Notes: generated from the sequence alone by a model not told the origin. A stretch of DNA of 64,000 nucleotides from Bradyrhizobiaceae bacterium PARB1 (GCA_002256345.1 NKIY01000002.1:496001-560000), one strand, 5' to 3'. Shown: positions 28,207 to 35,490, counted from the stretch's first letter. Numbers and translations: made by a program.

Positions 28207-28446
28207 TCAAGCGGCGCGCGACACATCCGCGGGTGACAAATCCGCCTTGGCTTCTTCCTTCTTCGACTTCACGACCGGCGTCGCCTGCGATTTCTTGGTG
28301 ACCTTGCCGTACTGGGCAAGCTTTTCGAGTTCCGCTTCCAGCTCGGCCTGACGCGCGGCGACTTTCTCTGCAAGCTTATCGGTGGCACGATCTCGCAACG
28401 CGGCGAGTTCTTCGATGCTTAGCGAGTCCAGGTCAAACTTTGTCAT
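28207..28446 (-). CDS. Short H-NS-like protein lacking the DNA-binding motif
   Basis: 79 residues from ATG 28446. The N-terminal 45 residues (LDSLSIEELAALRDRATDKLAEKVAARQAELEAELEKL) follow the same pattern as the neighbouring H-NS protein's oligomerisation helices. After this comes a basic, Lys-rich tail (KVTKKSQATPVVKSKKEEAK) and the protein ends without the TWTGRG DNA-binding motif. Known truncated H-NS relatives such as H-NST in enterobacteria act as antagonists by forming mixed oligomers; whether that applies here is inference. Alternatively the Lys-rich tail binds DNA nonspecifically. Confidence 0.75.
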   Translation of the reverse strand: MTKFDLDSLSIEELAALRDRATDKLAEKVAARQAELEAELEKLAQYGKVTKKSQATPVVKSKKEEAKADLSPADVSRAA

Positions 28447-28597
28447 GGCAGTCTCCCCTTGTCGTTCCGGACTATCGACATCGCTAGTGAGCTGCAAGGA
28501 CCGGCAACCATTCATCCACGGAGTTAATCGGCAACCCGGTAAGGTTGACGACAGTTCGAGACTGCCATGAAAATGTTCTCGGGCTAAGGAACGCGTC

Positions 28598-29041
28598 ATG
28601 GCATCTTGGAAAGAAGAGCGTGACCGGTTGGTGGCACAAACGCTGGCATTCGTTCAGCAAGTGGCCGCGGCACATCCGGCAGCAGCAAGCAGGATCGGAC
28701 TAGGCTCTACCAAGGCCTCGTCAGACGCCGAAGTGGCATCCCCGCTGTCTGCCTCTGATGTCATCGAAGCGCCCAAAGCTGTCGATGAACCGTTCGCAGG
28801 TCCTTCGCTACCTGGCATCAATATCAGCGTCGCCCCTATGCCGACGAACGTTGCCGCCGATCTGCCCAAGCGTCCGGCCCAATATGCCACCGCGTCCGAG
28901 CGTTCCGTCATCGCGGAGCGCGTCGCTACGTTCAAGGCACGACAGATAACGCTCAACCGCGAACGCGAGGCCTACTACGACAGCGTACAAGCGCGTATCC
29001 GTTCGTCGCTACAGAACAACACCGGCTCCGGCAATTTGTGA
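28598..29041 (+). CDS. Protein of unknown function with a C-terminal RERExYYD motif
   Basis: 147 residues. The N-terminus (SWKEERDRLVAQTLAFVQQVAA) is helical, followed by a low-complexity Ala/Ser/Pro linker and a C-terminal helix SVIAERVATFKARQITLNREREAYYDSVQARIR. That last segment closely matches the 61-residue protein encoded at 30298-30483 on the same strand. No membrane segment or enzyme motif. The ATG is divergent from the short H-NS-like gene with about 150 bp between them. Function unknown. Confidence 0.7.
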   Translation: MASWKEERDRLVAQTLAFVQQVAAAHPAAASRIGLGSTKASSDAEVASPLSASDVIEAPKAVDEPFAGPSLPGINISVAPMPTNVAADLPKRPAQYATASERSVIAERVATFKARQITLNREREAYYDSVQARIRSSLQNNTGSGNL

Positions 29042-29141
29042 AAGCGGAGCAGCCTTTCTGCTGGTCTTCTCTTAAAGCCCCCGTCACTTCCTCGGCCAAG
29101 CTCTCGCCGCAGCCGAATACGTGTGCGGTGTATCGAACGGG

Positions 29142-29345
29142 CTATTTGCCGAGATGACGGCGGACAGCCGCGACCGAGGGACCGACGACTTCGATGGCAG
29201 CGCTGAGATCGTCCGAAGAGATGCCCAGCCGATACGCCCAGTAGTTCCGCTGCGCATGGTCGTTGCTGTCGATGGTCGCAGGCGGTCGAACGCTGCGATC
29301 TGTTTCCGATGCCAGAACCGACGAAACTGGTGCAAGACGGATCAT
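29142..29345 (-). CDS. DUF3606-type small protein
   Basis: 67 residues from ATG 29345. The C-terminal part RNYWAYRLGISSDDLSAAIEVVGPSVAAVRRHLGK fits the DUF3606 pattern (YW...LGVS...L..AV..VG.SV.AV...L). These are tiny cytosolic proteins in rhizobia and relatives, of unknown function, often found among stress-induced small genes. The ribosome site for this start is weak, so the exact N-terminus is uncertain. Confidence 0.75.
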   Translation of the reverse strand: MIRLAPVSSVLASETDRSVRPPATIDSNDHAQRNYWAYRLGISSDDLSAAIEVVGPSVAAVRRHLGK

Positions 29346-29424
29346 GGCGTGAGGCTATCCGTTCGCGCGATCCCCGAGAACCGCGCGCTGGACCCAACCC
29401 TAACAAAAGATTAACGGCTAAAAC

Positions 29425-29673
29425 CTACTGAATAGCGGCGCCCAGCGAGGCCTGAGCCTCGCCGATAGCGACACAGGCTTTTTTGCGCCGCAGACCGCGG
29501 ATTGCACCGGTCACCTTCAGCACTTTTCCGGCAGAGCATGAACCGTCGTAAACCAGCGCGCTCTCATAAGGAGCCAGAACCAAAGGTTCCGACGTCCGGA
29601 TCGACTGCGCAGCAGCCGGCGTGACGCCCGCTAAGACCAGGAGCCCCAAAATACTCGATACGCCAAAACGCAT
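29425..29673 (-). CDS. Small exported protein of unknown function
   Basis: 82 residues. ATG 29673 is preceded by GGGGACGACA and starts a clean signal peptide (MRFGVSSILGLLVLAGVTPAAA, cut before QS). The mature peptide has two cysteines (DGSCSAG and KKACVA) placed to form a disulphide in the periplasm, and the pattern DGSCSAGKVLKVTGA. It resembles small exported rhizobial proteins I recall as DUF6719, but I am not sure of that assignment. No function can be given. Confidence 0.7.
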   Translation of the reverse strand: MRFGVSSILGLLVLAGVTPAAAQSIRTSEPLVLAPYESALVYDGSCSAGKVLKVTGAIRGLRRKKACVAIGEAQASLGAAIQ

Positions 29674-29834
29674 TGTCGTCCCCAAAACCCAGCAGCACCC
29701 GATACCAGCCCAAGGGTTAAGGTTTCACACCCTATGATTGCTTTTCAACCGGCTGTCCGCGGTCGCCGGAAACAATCATGATACCTGGCCTCGCAGAATA
29801 CAAAGCAAATCTCTTGCCGGCCGCCTCAATACAC

Positions 29835-30041
29835 TCATAGCGTGACCTGCGTATGACCACACTCTTTGCAGGTATATTCCACTCGCGTTACCCCCTTGGG
29901 GGCCGACACCTTGTTGGGGGCACCGCATTTGCCACAGGTCGATAGAATGCGGGTATCGCCCTGCTTCACAATGACCGTCTTGCGCTCCAGCGACTCACGA
30001 ATCAGGCGCTCGGCCTCTTCGCGCATTGCCTGCTTGCTCAT
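29835..30041 (-). CDS. Small zinc-ribbon protein
   Basis: 68 residues from ATG 30041, with GGAG 6 bases upstream. A helical N-terminus (KQAMREEAERLIRESLERKTV) is followed by a four-cysteine zinc ribbon, CGKCGAPNKV...YTCKECGHTQV, with two CxxC knuckles 20 residues apart. Such proteins may bind nucleic acid or a protein partner. Nothing in the surroundings fixes a role. Confidence 0.75.
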   Translation of the reverse strand: MSKQAMREEAERLIRESLERKTVIVKQGDTRILSTCGKCGAPNKVSAPKGVTRVEYTCKECGHTQVTL

Positions 30042-30146
30042 GTGCACTCCCGTTCGGCAAGCCAACATGGCCGGTCCGCAGCGGTTGTTATAGCCGAGCG
30101 TCGTGACGCTTCCTAAGCCCTCGGGCGCAGAACACCCAGCTTAAGG

Positions 30147-30171
30147 GGAACCTTTCCCAAGGCCGAGCGTT
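30147..30171 (+). promoter_or_regulatory. EcfG-type general-stress promoter, exact consensus
   Basis: GGAAC (30147-30151), 16 bases, CGTT (30168-30171): a full match to the alphaproteobacterial GGAAC-N16/17-CGTT consensus. It lies 126 bp before the ATG of the 61-aa RERExYYD gene, in a gap with no other + strand gene. About one exact match would be expected by chance in a window of this size on both strands, so the position is what makes it credible. Confidence 0.6.
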
Positions 30172-30297
30172 TTTATGGTGCCTATATACCCCTAAGCCAA
30201 TGCCTTGGATTTCGTACGTAGCTGTATTGACGCCACAATCGGGCGGGAAACGTGCCGACCGCCGCAAAAGCGGGACGACCACAAAAGAAAGAAGAAA

Positions 30298-30483
30298 ATG
30301 AAAGAAGATTCGATGCCTTCGGCGCGCGCCGATATCCAGAAGCGCGTTGTGCAATTTCGCGAAAACCAGGCGAAGCTTCAGCGCGAGCGAGAGGGCTATT
30401 ACGACGCGGTGATCGAAAAGGTCCGCGCAACAGAATGGAATGAGTTTGTGACGCCGCATCCAAAGCGGAATGCCGCGAGGTGA
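30298..30483 (+). CDS. Small protein with RERExYYD motif (61 aa)
   Basis: The ATG at 30298 follows a long purine-rich stretch (AAAGAAAGAAGAAA). The 61 residues are helical and charged: ADIQKRVVQFRENQAKLQREREGYYDAVIEKVRATEW. This matches the C-terminal helix of the protein at 28598-29041: hydrophobic/charged spacing, RERE, YYD and a final Arg are shared. Family and function unknown. An exact EcfG-type promoter precedes it, so it is probably stress-induced. Confidence 0.7.
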   Translation: MKEDSMPSARADIQKRVVQFRENQAKLQREREGYYDAVIEKVRATEWNEFVTPHPKRNAAR

Positions 30484-30508
30484 TAGACCCAATGAATGGT
30501 CGGCGTTA

Positions 30509-30534
30509 AGGCCCGAAGCGAATGCTTCGGACCT
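30509..30534. terminator. Hairpin between convergent genes
   Basis: AGGCCCGAAGC (30509-30519) pairs with GCTTCGGACCT (30524-30534) with one mismatch around a GAAT loop. It lies between the + strand 61-aa gene and the convergent Gly/Tyr-rich gene and can end either transcript. Confidence 0.55.
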
Positions 30535-30559
30535 CATTCTCCCGTTAAACCTTTCAGAC

Positions 30560-30877
30560 TTACCAGTAGCCGTAAGTCCGGTAGTAGCGCGGACCACCAT
30601 ATCCATAACCGGGACCATAGTAGCCGCCATAATAAGCTGGACGATATCGCGGACCGTAATAGCCGTAATAGCGCGGCCCGCCGTAATAATAGCGGGGGCC
30701 ATAATACGGGCCATACGCTCCTGCAGCCCCAGCGGCGAGAGCTCCCGCTGCAAGACCAAATCCAATCGCCGGACCTGGACCCCAACCGTAACGCCAGCCA
30801 CGCGCTTCGGCCGGGGCGCTCACGGCAACCGCGCCGAGCGCGGCAACCGATCCAAGGATAACTGCTGCCTTCCTCAT
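30560..30877 (-). CDS. Exported Gly/Tyr/Pro-rich protein
   Basis: 105 residues. ATG 30877 has AGGAGA 7 bases upstream and a signal peptide MRKAAVILGSVAALGAVAVS..AEA. The mature part starts RGWRYGWGPGPAIGFGLAAGALAAGAAGA, a glycine/alanine hydrophobic stretch, then about 55 residues made almost only of G, Y, P and R (repeats such as YYGPRYY and YGGPRYY). Similar short secreted proteins are common in Bradyrhizobium-type genomes and are thought to be envelope-associated. The tyrosine-rich tail is suited to self-association, but that is inference. Confidence 0.8.
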   Translation of the reverse strand: MRKAAVILGSVAALGAVAVSAPAEARGWRYGWGPGPAIGFGLAAGALAAGAAGAYGPYYGPRYYYGGPRYYGYYGPRYRPAYYGGYYGPGYGYGGPRYYRTYGYW

Positions 30878-31136
30878 AAGATGTTCTCCTATGTTCACTG
30901 CGCCAATAACGCGCATGCTTTTTGTTGGTTTCAGGGCTGTTCCAGGTTCAATGCGCACGTTCATGCGACCGCATTTGCGATGTGAAACAATCTCTAGTCA
31001 GGACGGCATTTCGCGCATGCCGATGCCAGCAGTCCGATCGCATATCGATGACACCGCGACATACTTAATTCGCCGTTCACCATAGGCGACCGCCATTCGG
31101 AACGGCGCCTCGCGCCAGCGCTTTCCTCCCAATGAC

Positions 31137-31439
31137 ATGGCTGATGAAGACGCACCGTCATTGATGCGCATCTTCGAAAGTGGAGCGACACCGATGATGG
31201 AACAGATCGCCAAGATCGATATGGCACTGGACGAATTGCTGGTGAGTCTCGGCGGAATGGTTCTGCGGCTCTCGCATCCGCAGGTGACACGCACTCACGA
31301 AGAACGCATGGCGCTAGCGCGTTCCGTCAATCAATTTGCGACCTGTGCCGCGCGCTCACGCGATCCACGTGTGCTGCGACTTAACGAGGATCTGAAAGCA
31401 TCGCTGAAGCCACGGCTACGCCTTGTTGCGAGCCGCTGA
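31137..31439 (+). CDS. Small protein of unknown function
   Basis: 100 residues, no signal peptide or membrane helix. A helical centre (EQIAKIDMALDELLVSLGGMVLRL) is followed by a basic C-terminus (LKASLKPRLRLVASR). No recognised motif. The next gene on the strand (PRC-barrel) begins 59 bp after its stop. A GGAAC stands 38 bp upstream of the ATG but without a good -10 partner, so I do not call a promoter. The start is uncertain; a further Met lies at residue 10. Confidence 0.5.
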   Translation: MADEDAPSLMRIFESGATPMMEQIAKIDMALDELLVSLGGMVLRLSHPQVTRTHEERMALARSVNQFATCAARSRDPRVLRLNEDLKASLKPRLRLVASR

Positions 31440-31444
31440 TCGCG

Positions 31445-31469
31445 GGAACGTTTCGTTTGCCTGCATGTT
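31445..31469 (+). promoter_or_regulatory. EcfG-like promoter before the PRC-barrel gene (8 of 9)
   Basis: GGAAC (31445-31449), 16 bases, TGTT (31466-31469); only the first base of the -10 element deviates from GGAAC-N16-CGTT. It ends 29 bp before the ATG of the PRC-barrel gene, a fitting distance. Chance matches of this quality are frequent, so confidence is moderate. Confidence 0.42.
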
Positions 31470-31498
31470 GGGCCGCTGATCCAACACGGAGACAAACC

Positions 31499-31864
31499 AT
31501 GGCACTCGAAGCAAGTGAGCAAGGCAATCTCATCGGCAGCGACAAGGTCGAAGGCACCGCTGTATTCGGCGCCGATGACCGGAAGGTCGGCTCGATTGAA
31601 CGGGTGATGATCGACAAGAAAAGCGGTCGTGTCTCCTATGCCGTGCTGTCCTTTGGTGGCTTCATGGGCATTGGCGACGACCACTATCCCCTGCCTTGGC
31701 AATCGCTGAAATATGACACCGACCTTGGCGGCTACCGGACCGGAGTTACACAACAGCAGCTGGAGCGTGCCCCCAAATACGATGATGACAGCGATTGGAA
31801 TTGGGCTGACGCCTCGCGGGCGCGATCGATCAATGACTATTATGGCGTGCCTTTCGGTATCTGA
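31499..31864 (+). CDS. PRC-barrel domain protein
   Basis: 121 residues from ATG 31499, with GGAG 8 bases upstream. One PRC-barrel: GSDKVEGTAVFGADDRKVGSIERVMIDKKSGRVSYAVLSFGGFMGIGDDHYPLPWQSLKYD. The C-terminus is acidic and Trp-rich (DDDSDWNWADASRARSINDYYGVPF). PRC-barrels bind ligands or proteins in RNA processing and photosynthetic reaction centres; free-standing ones of this length are frequent in rhizobial stress regulons. A near-consensus EcfG-like promoter lies directly upstream. Confidence 0.9.
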   Translation: MALEASEQGNLIGSDKVEGTAVFGADDRKVGSIERVMIDKKSGRVSYAVLSFGGFMGIGDDHYPLPWQSLKYDTDLGGYRTGVTQQQLERAPKYDDDSDWNWADASRARSINDYYGVPFGI

Positions 31865-32008
31865 CCGGCCGGCCGCACAACATATCTCATCCAGCAGCGT
31901 CCTTCGGGGCGCTGTTCTGGTTTGAGGACCAGCCGCCTGCGTCAATGAATTATTAAGGACGATTGATTGCGATAGTGAACCGGTGATTTCGTTTCGCATT
32001 GGTCGTCT

Positions 32009-32191
32009 ATGACCCCGCGCGCCCTCACCGTACCAACCATCAACTTGCGGCCTAATCCGCCGCCATATGGCGAACTGAGCTTACGCAAGGGCGCCTGGGA
32101 TCAGTTGCAGGCCCGCAAAGCCTATCAGACCCCTACGCTCGACGACGATGTGCCTTCGAAAGGCAGCGTTGCGCTCGACCTGAAGATCTAG
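32009..32191 (+). CDS. Possible small protein (60 aa)
   Basis: ATG at 32009, ending just before the next small gene. It starts with a Pro-rich segment (TVPTINLRPNPPPYGELSLRKGAW) and has a charged rest. No signal peptide, membrane segment or recognised motif and only a weak ribosome site. It is included because it is the only open frame in this gap with plausible composition and the same strand as its neighbours. Confidence 0.35.
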   Translation: MTPRALTVPTINLRPNPPPYGELSLRKGAWDQLQARKAYQTPTLDDDVPSKGSVALDLKI

Positions 32192-32197
32192 GCGGCA

Positions 32198-32461
32198 ATG
32201 TTGTCGGAACCGAAATACCGTCGCTGCGTTCTCAGCCTTATGGGACCTCGTGAAGAAGATAACAGCGTATTGCTGCTCGGCACTATCATGATCATCTGCG
32301 GACTCATCGCAGTCGTGCCAGCAATGTTTGAGACAAGGTCCGCTGTCGCAGACAAAGCGTCTTGGATCGCTTCTCGTCAGGCCCCGATTGAGGCCGGCCT
32401 GCTCGTGCCGGCGCGGGTGATTGTCCCCTTTACGCCGAACACGACTCCGAGCGCACGTTGA
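32198..32461 (+). CDS. Possible small membrane protein
   Basis: 87 residues. One hydrophobic helix (SVLLLGTIMIICGLIAVVPAMF) follows a short charged N-terminus; the rest is soluble and probably outside the cytoplasm. An internal ATG at 32240 (MGPREEDN) would give a tighter single-pass protein. It starts 6 bp behind the preceding small frame. No family recognised. Confidence 0.4.
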   Translation: MLSEPKYRRCVLSLMGPREEDNSVLLLGTIMIICGLIAVVPAMFETRSAVADKASWIASRQAPIEAGLLVPARVIVPFTPNTTPSAR

Positions 32462-32476
32462 TCATGGCGTGCGCGG

Positions 32477-32662
32477 CTAATTGGCTTTCACGGGCTGACC
32501 AGCGGTCCGAACCAGTTTATCAGCCTTCACTAACACATAATCTGTCTGGGGCTGCGGTCGTGCGAGAAAGCTGATCGCAACAAACACTGCGCAAAACATA
32601 AATCCGACCAGCATCACGCGCCGGTGGGTAGGCTTGTCGGCATTGTGAAATGAAGCGGACAT
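32477..32662 (-). CDS. Small single-pass membrane protein (61 aa)
   Basis: ATG 32662 is preceded by GAGG at 8 bases. A basic N-terminus (HNADKPTHRR) is followed by one helix (VMLVGFMFCAVFVAISFLA) and a 27-residue polar tail, the layout of a small inner-membrane protein with its C-terminus in the periplasm. No family recognised. It is convergent with the preceding small gene, 15 bp apart. Confidence 0.6.
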   Translation of the reverse strand: MSASFHNADKPTHRRVMLVGFMFCAVFVAISFLARPQPQTDYVLVKADKLVRTAGQPVKAN

Positions 32663-32863
32663 GGATTGATCCTCGCCTGGGATCATCCATAGCCCACGCT
32701 GTCCTGCGCGCAACTACACTTCAGTTTTAACGTAACTGACGCAGCTTTCCGCTGCATCATATTTTACCGAAGACATTTTCAGATCTTAATATCGGCGGCC
32801 TGAACAGGCTTCGGGACTAGCTTCGCTTGCTATGATTCCAACGAAGCACTCGTTCTTGAAGGA

Positions 32864-33055
32864 TTACTTGTTCTCGAAATTGTCTTGAGAGATAGGCGGA
32901 ACCTTGGTTTCGCGCGCATACTTTTCTGCCAGTTCGAAAATCTCGCGACGACGCTCCGGTTCATTAATGCTGAGGTAAGCAACAACCATCTTCAATGCCT
33001 CCTCATCGGAAGCCCGTCCAAATCGCCACACGACGATCACTCCCAAGTTGTGCAA
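32864..33055 (-). CDS. Possible small helical protein (63 aa)
   Basis: The core EEALKMVVAYLSINEPERRREIFELAEKYARE is a convincing amphipathic helical pair. The upstream part (HNLGVIVVWRFGRASD) is less typical, so the real start may be the internal Met (MVVAYL). No motif recognised. It is divergent from the PAS-domain gene, with about 95 bp between them that hold an AT-rich promoter-like stretch. Confidence 0.5.
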   Translation of the reverse strand: MHNLGVIVVWRFGRASDEEALKMVVAYLSINEPERRREIFELAEKYARETKVPPISQDNFENK

Positions 33056-33149
33056 GCGAACTTCGGAACCTTCTCCTGCACATCAAATTGAATATGTTCG
33101 CATTCGATACAATAATACGACTATCGGGTAATTTGTTCCGGAGTCCAGC

Positions 33150-33674
33150 ATGATCCACGGACGAGCTATGTCCGAAATCTGCCGCGAACTGGCAGAGGCG
33201 GCAGCTCTCAATCGTCACGACCTCCTTGCGCAACTTCTCCGTATGGCCGCGCTCGAAGCCGCCGAGACAGGCACGCGGTATGCCGGTCCGGCATCGGACA
33301 TCAGAGAGCTGCTAGTAGGTACCTGGGATTGGGACATCCTCAACGATCGCGTTTATGCCGATGGCCCTGCCGCCGGGCTGTTCGGCATTTCCGAAGAGCA
33401 AGGCACCCTCGGCTCCCCGCTAGAGAAATGGTTGGCTGCCATCCATCCCGACGATGCTGATGCGCTCTCGACCGAAATCGATCGCGCGATGAAGACCGGT
33501 CAGGTTTTTTCGATGGAATATCGGATCATCGCCAACAATCAGGTGCACTGGGTCTATGCGCGCGGCCGCTGCACTTTCGACGAGGCCGGCCATCCGGTTC
33601 GCTTCCCCGGCGCCTTCGTCAACATCACCCACGAGAAGATCGACGACAATCACTTCGGCATCGCGCCGCAATAG
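33150..33674 (+). CDS. Single-domain PAS protein
   Basis: 174 residues. A short helical N-terminus is followed by one PAS fold of the PAS_3 type: GTWDWDILNDRVYADGPAAGLFGI, WLAAIHPDDADALSTEIDRAM, FSMEYRIIANNQVHWVYARGRCTFDEAGHPVRFPGAFVNITHEK. There is no kinase, GGDEF, HTH or other output domain, so it would act through a partner or as a free sensor. The alternative start (MSEICREL, 7 residues in) is equally possible. The next gene follows after 64 bp on the same strand. Confidence 0.88.
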   Translation: MIHGRAMSEICRELAEAAALNRHDLLAQLLRMAALEAAETGTRYAGPASDIRELLVGTWDWDILNDRVYADGPAAGLFGISEEQGTLGSPLEKWLAAIHPDDADALSTEIDRAMKTGQVFSMEYRIIANNQVHWVYARGRCTFDEAGHPVRFPGAFVNITHEKIDDNHFGIAPQ

Positions 33675-33738
33675 CACCGACCGACTGCGAGATGCCTGCA
33701 CTGCTGGAACGCCTCGCAACTTCATCGGTTGTCCCGCC

Positions 33739-33957
33739 ATGGTTAGGAAATTCTACAGCGTTGTGGTCGTGCGATCCGTCGAGGAATCGACCGAGGTCAT
33801 TGTCGAGGCCACAAGCGAGGACCAGGCTCATTCGGCGGCGCTGTCTCATATCGCATCGAAGGGCGACCAGTATACGTGGCACCGCCCGCGCCAGGATTTC
33901 ATCGTCTGGCACAAGCGCGAGATCGACACCCCCGCCATTGTAGACGTCACTGCCTGA
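33739..33957 (+). CDS. Small protein of unknown function (72 aa)
   Basis: The ATG at 33739 starts VRKFYSVVVVRSVEESTEVIVEATSEDQAHSAALSHIA, a beta-alpha pattern resembling small ferredoxin-like folds. The tail has W, H and R residues (QYTWHRPRQDFIVWHKREID). Not recognised as a family member. It lies 64 bp downstream of the PAS gene and could be in the same transcript. Confidence 0.6.
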   Translation: MVRKFYSVVVVRSVEESTEVIVEATSEDQAHSAALSHIASKGDQYTWHRPRQDFIVWHKREIDTPAIVDVTA

Positions 33958-34047
33958 CGAGGACCACTGCCGCTCGATGCATTAAGCTGCTATGGGAGCC
34001 ACCGCAGCCTTTCGCTGCGCACTTGCCTTCCTCATGGAGACCGTCCC

Positions 34048-34497
34048 ATGCGCTTTCTGCACACCATGCTTCGCGTCCGCAATCTCGACGTCGCCCTGAA
34101 ATTCTATGCCGACGCGCTGGGCCTCAAGGAGGTCCGCCGTGTCGATAACGACAAGGCCAAATTCACCCTCGTCTTCCTCGCAGCTGACGAGGACGTCCCG
34201 GCCCTGGCCGGCCAGACCGGCCGCGGGGCTCCACTGGTGGAGCTTACCTACAATTGGGACGAAGAAACCTATGGCGAGGATCGCTATTTCGGCCACCTCG
34301 CTTACGAAGTCGATGACATCTACGCAACCTGCGACCGCCTGATGAAGCTCGGCATCACCATCAATCGGCCGCCGCGCGACGGCCAGATGGCCTTCGTTCG
34401 CTCGCCGGATCTACACTCCATCGAGATCCTGCAGAAGGGCGATGCCCTGCCACCACAGGAGCCGTGGAGTTCTATGCCCAACACCGGGCACTGGTGA
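34048..34497 (+). CDS. Glyoxalase I-like VOC protein (lactoylglutathione lyase)
   Basis: 149 residues with two betaalphabetabetabeta units. Metal ligand positions of glyoxalase I are all present: His5 in MRFLHTMLRV, Glu in LVELTYNW, His in YFGHLAYEVDDIY, Glu in HSIEILQKGD. GITINRPPRDGQMAFVRSPD is the typical second-half sequence. It should convert the methylglyoxal-glutathione hemithioacetal to S-lactoylglutathione in the cytosol. Some VOC proteins with this site do other chemistry, so the substrate is by family analogy. A GST gene lies 0.35 kb downstream. Confidence 0.88.
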   Translation: MRFLHTMLRVRNLDVALKFYADALGLKEVRRVDNDKAKFTLVFLAADEDVPALAGQTGRGAPLVELTYNWDEETYGEDRYFGHLAYEVDDIYATCDRLMKLGITINRPPRDGQMAFVRSPDLHSIEILQKGDALPPQEPWSSMPNTGHW

Positions 34498-34526
34498 TCG
34501 AATAGACGCATCTGCTCAGCCGCGCC

Positions 34527-34551
34527 GGAACTCCGCATCATCAATCACGTT
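34527..34551 (+). promoter_or_regulatory. EcfG-type general-stress promoter, exact consensus
   Basis: GGAAC (34527-34531), 16 bases, CGTT (34548-34551). It ends 36 bp before the ATG of the 26-aa membrane peptide, the spacing expected of a promoter with a short leader. The gene also has a strong ribosome site and a terminator, so the unit looks complete. Confidence 0.68.
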
Positions 34552-34587
34552 GTGGATGTGACATCGAATAAAGAAGGAGGCTGAGCG

Positions 34588-34668
34588 ATGGGACGAGGAC
34601 TTTTGCTTTGGATGCTGGGTGTACCGATTCCGGTGATCATTTTGCTGTGGCTGTTCTTCGGCCGGTGA
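34588..34668 (+). CDS. 26-residue membrane peptide
   Basis: A complete tiny gene: AAGGAGG 7 bases before the ATG, 26 codons, TGA, and a strong terminator 37 bp later. The peptide begins MGRGLLLWMLGVPIPV and ends LLWLFFGR, a single hydrophobic helix with basic residues at both ends, fit to span the inner membrane. Similar mini-proteins with GVPIP and a WLF end recur in rhizobial genomes as I remember them, without known function. An exact EcfG-type promoter precedes it, so stress-induced expression is likely. Confidence 0.8.
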   Translation: MGRGLLLWMLGVPIPVIILLWLFFGR

Positions 34669-34704
34669 ACAGGGTGATCGACTAGATCAACACTGCCGAC
34701 AACA

Positions 34705-34730
34705 ACGGGCTCCGTTTCTGCGGAGCCCGT
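34705..34730 (+). terminator. Intrinsic terminator after the 26-aa gene
   Basis: A perfect 10-bp stem (ACGGGCTCCG / CGGAGCCCGT) with a TTTCTG loop, followed by ATGGTTTTC on the + strand. Confidence 0.8.
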
Positions 34731-34840
34731 ATGGTTTTCAGCTCTAGATCTTTCATGCCAGCCCCGAGCGAACCGCACTTGTGAGCGAGCGACAATGCCG
34801 GCTACATCCGCAGCGTTCGAAACCACAAGGAAACGCTGTC

Positions 34841-35488
34841 GTGACCCGCTCACCCTCCCCGCCGCTGCAGCTCTGGGGCCGCGCTAACTCTGTTAACGTT
34901 CAGAAGGTCCTGTGGTGTTTCCGCGAACTCGATCTTGCTTTCGAGCGCATCGATGCCGGCATGCAGTACGGCCGCAACAGCGAAGCCAACTATCTGGCTA
35001 TGAATCCGAATGGGCGCGTGCCGACGCTCCGGCACGGTGACTTTGTGCTGTGGGAGTCGAACGCCATCGTCCGCTATCTCGCTCTCGCTTTCGACCATGA
35101 TGCAAAGCTCTATCCGGCTGAACCAAGGGTCCGCGCCGGTGTTGAGCGCTGGCTCGATTGGGTGCTCAGTACGCTACAGCCTGCCGAGCGACCGTTGTTC
35201 TGGGGTCTCGTGCGCACACCGCCGGCGCAGCGCGACATGGCGGCGCTGCAGAAGACGGCTGATGAGAATGGCAAGCTCTGGGCAATGATCGACGCCCAAC
35301 TCGTCGGACGCGACTATCTCGAAGGCAACGCCTTCAGCCTCGCCGATCTGGTGATCGGCTGCTATGCCCGGCGCTGGTTCGGTGTCGAAGGCATAGCGCG
35401 CCCTGACCTCTTAAATCTCCAGCGCTGGTATGCCGCAATCTCACGACGTCCCGGTTTCGTTGCTTGGGTTTCCCCGCCGCTGACCTGA
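34841..35488 (+). CDS. Glutathione S-transferase
   Basis: About 215 residues. N-terminal thioredoxin-like domain: LQLWGRANSVNVQKVLWCFRELDLAFERID, with the active Ser/Asn region near SVN, then NPNGRVPTLRHGDFVLWESNAIVRYLA (cis-Pro and the glutathione-binding E-S pair). The C-terminal helical domain has LEGNAFSLADLVIGCYARRW. It should conjugate or reduce with glutathione in the cytosol; substrate unknown. GTG 34841 with an AAGG upstream gives the standard N-terminus; GTG 34781 would add 20 unusual residues. The glyoxalase-like gene upstream also uses glutathione. Confidence 0.9.
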   Translation: MTRSPSPPLQLWGRANSVNVQKVLWCFRELDLAFERIDAGMQYGRNSEANYLAMNPNGRVPTLRHGDFVLWESNAIVRYLALAFDHDAKLYPAEPRVRAGVERWLDWVLSTLQPAERPLFWGLVRTPPAQRDMAALQKTADENGKLWAMIDAQLVGRDYLEGNAFSLADLVIGCYARRWFGVEGIARPDLLNLQRWYAAISRRPGFVAWVSPPLT

Positions 35489-35490
35489 CA

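Noticed and set aside
31331-31999. A 222-codon minus-strand frame over the PRC-barrel gene
   Set aside because: Antisense of a clear PRC-barrel protein and of its neighbour; no start signal.
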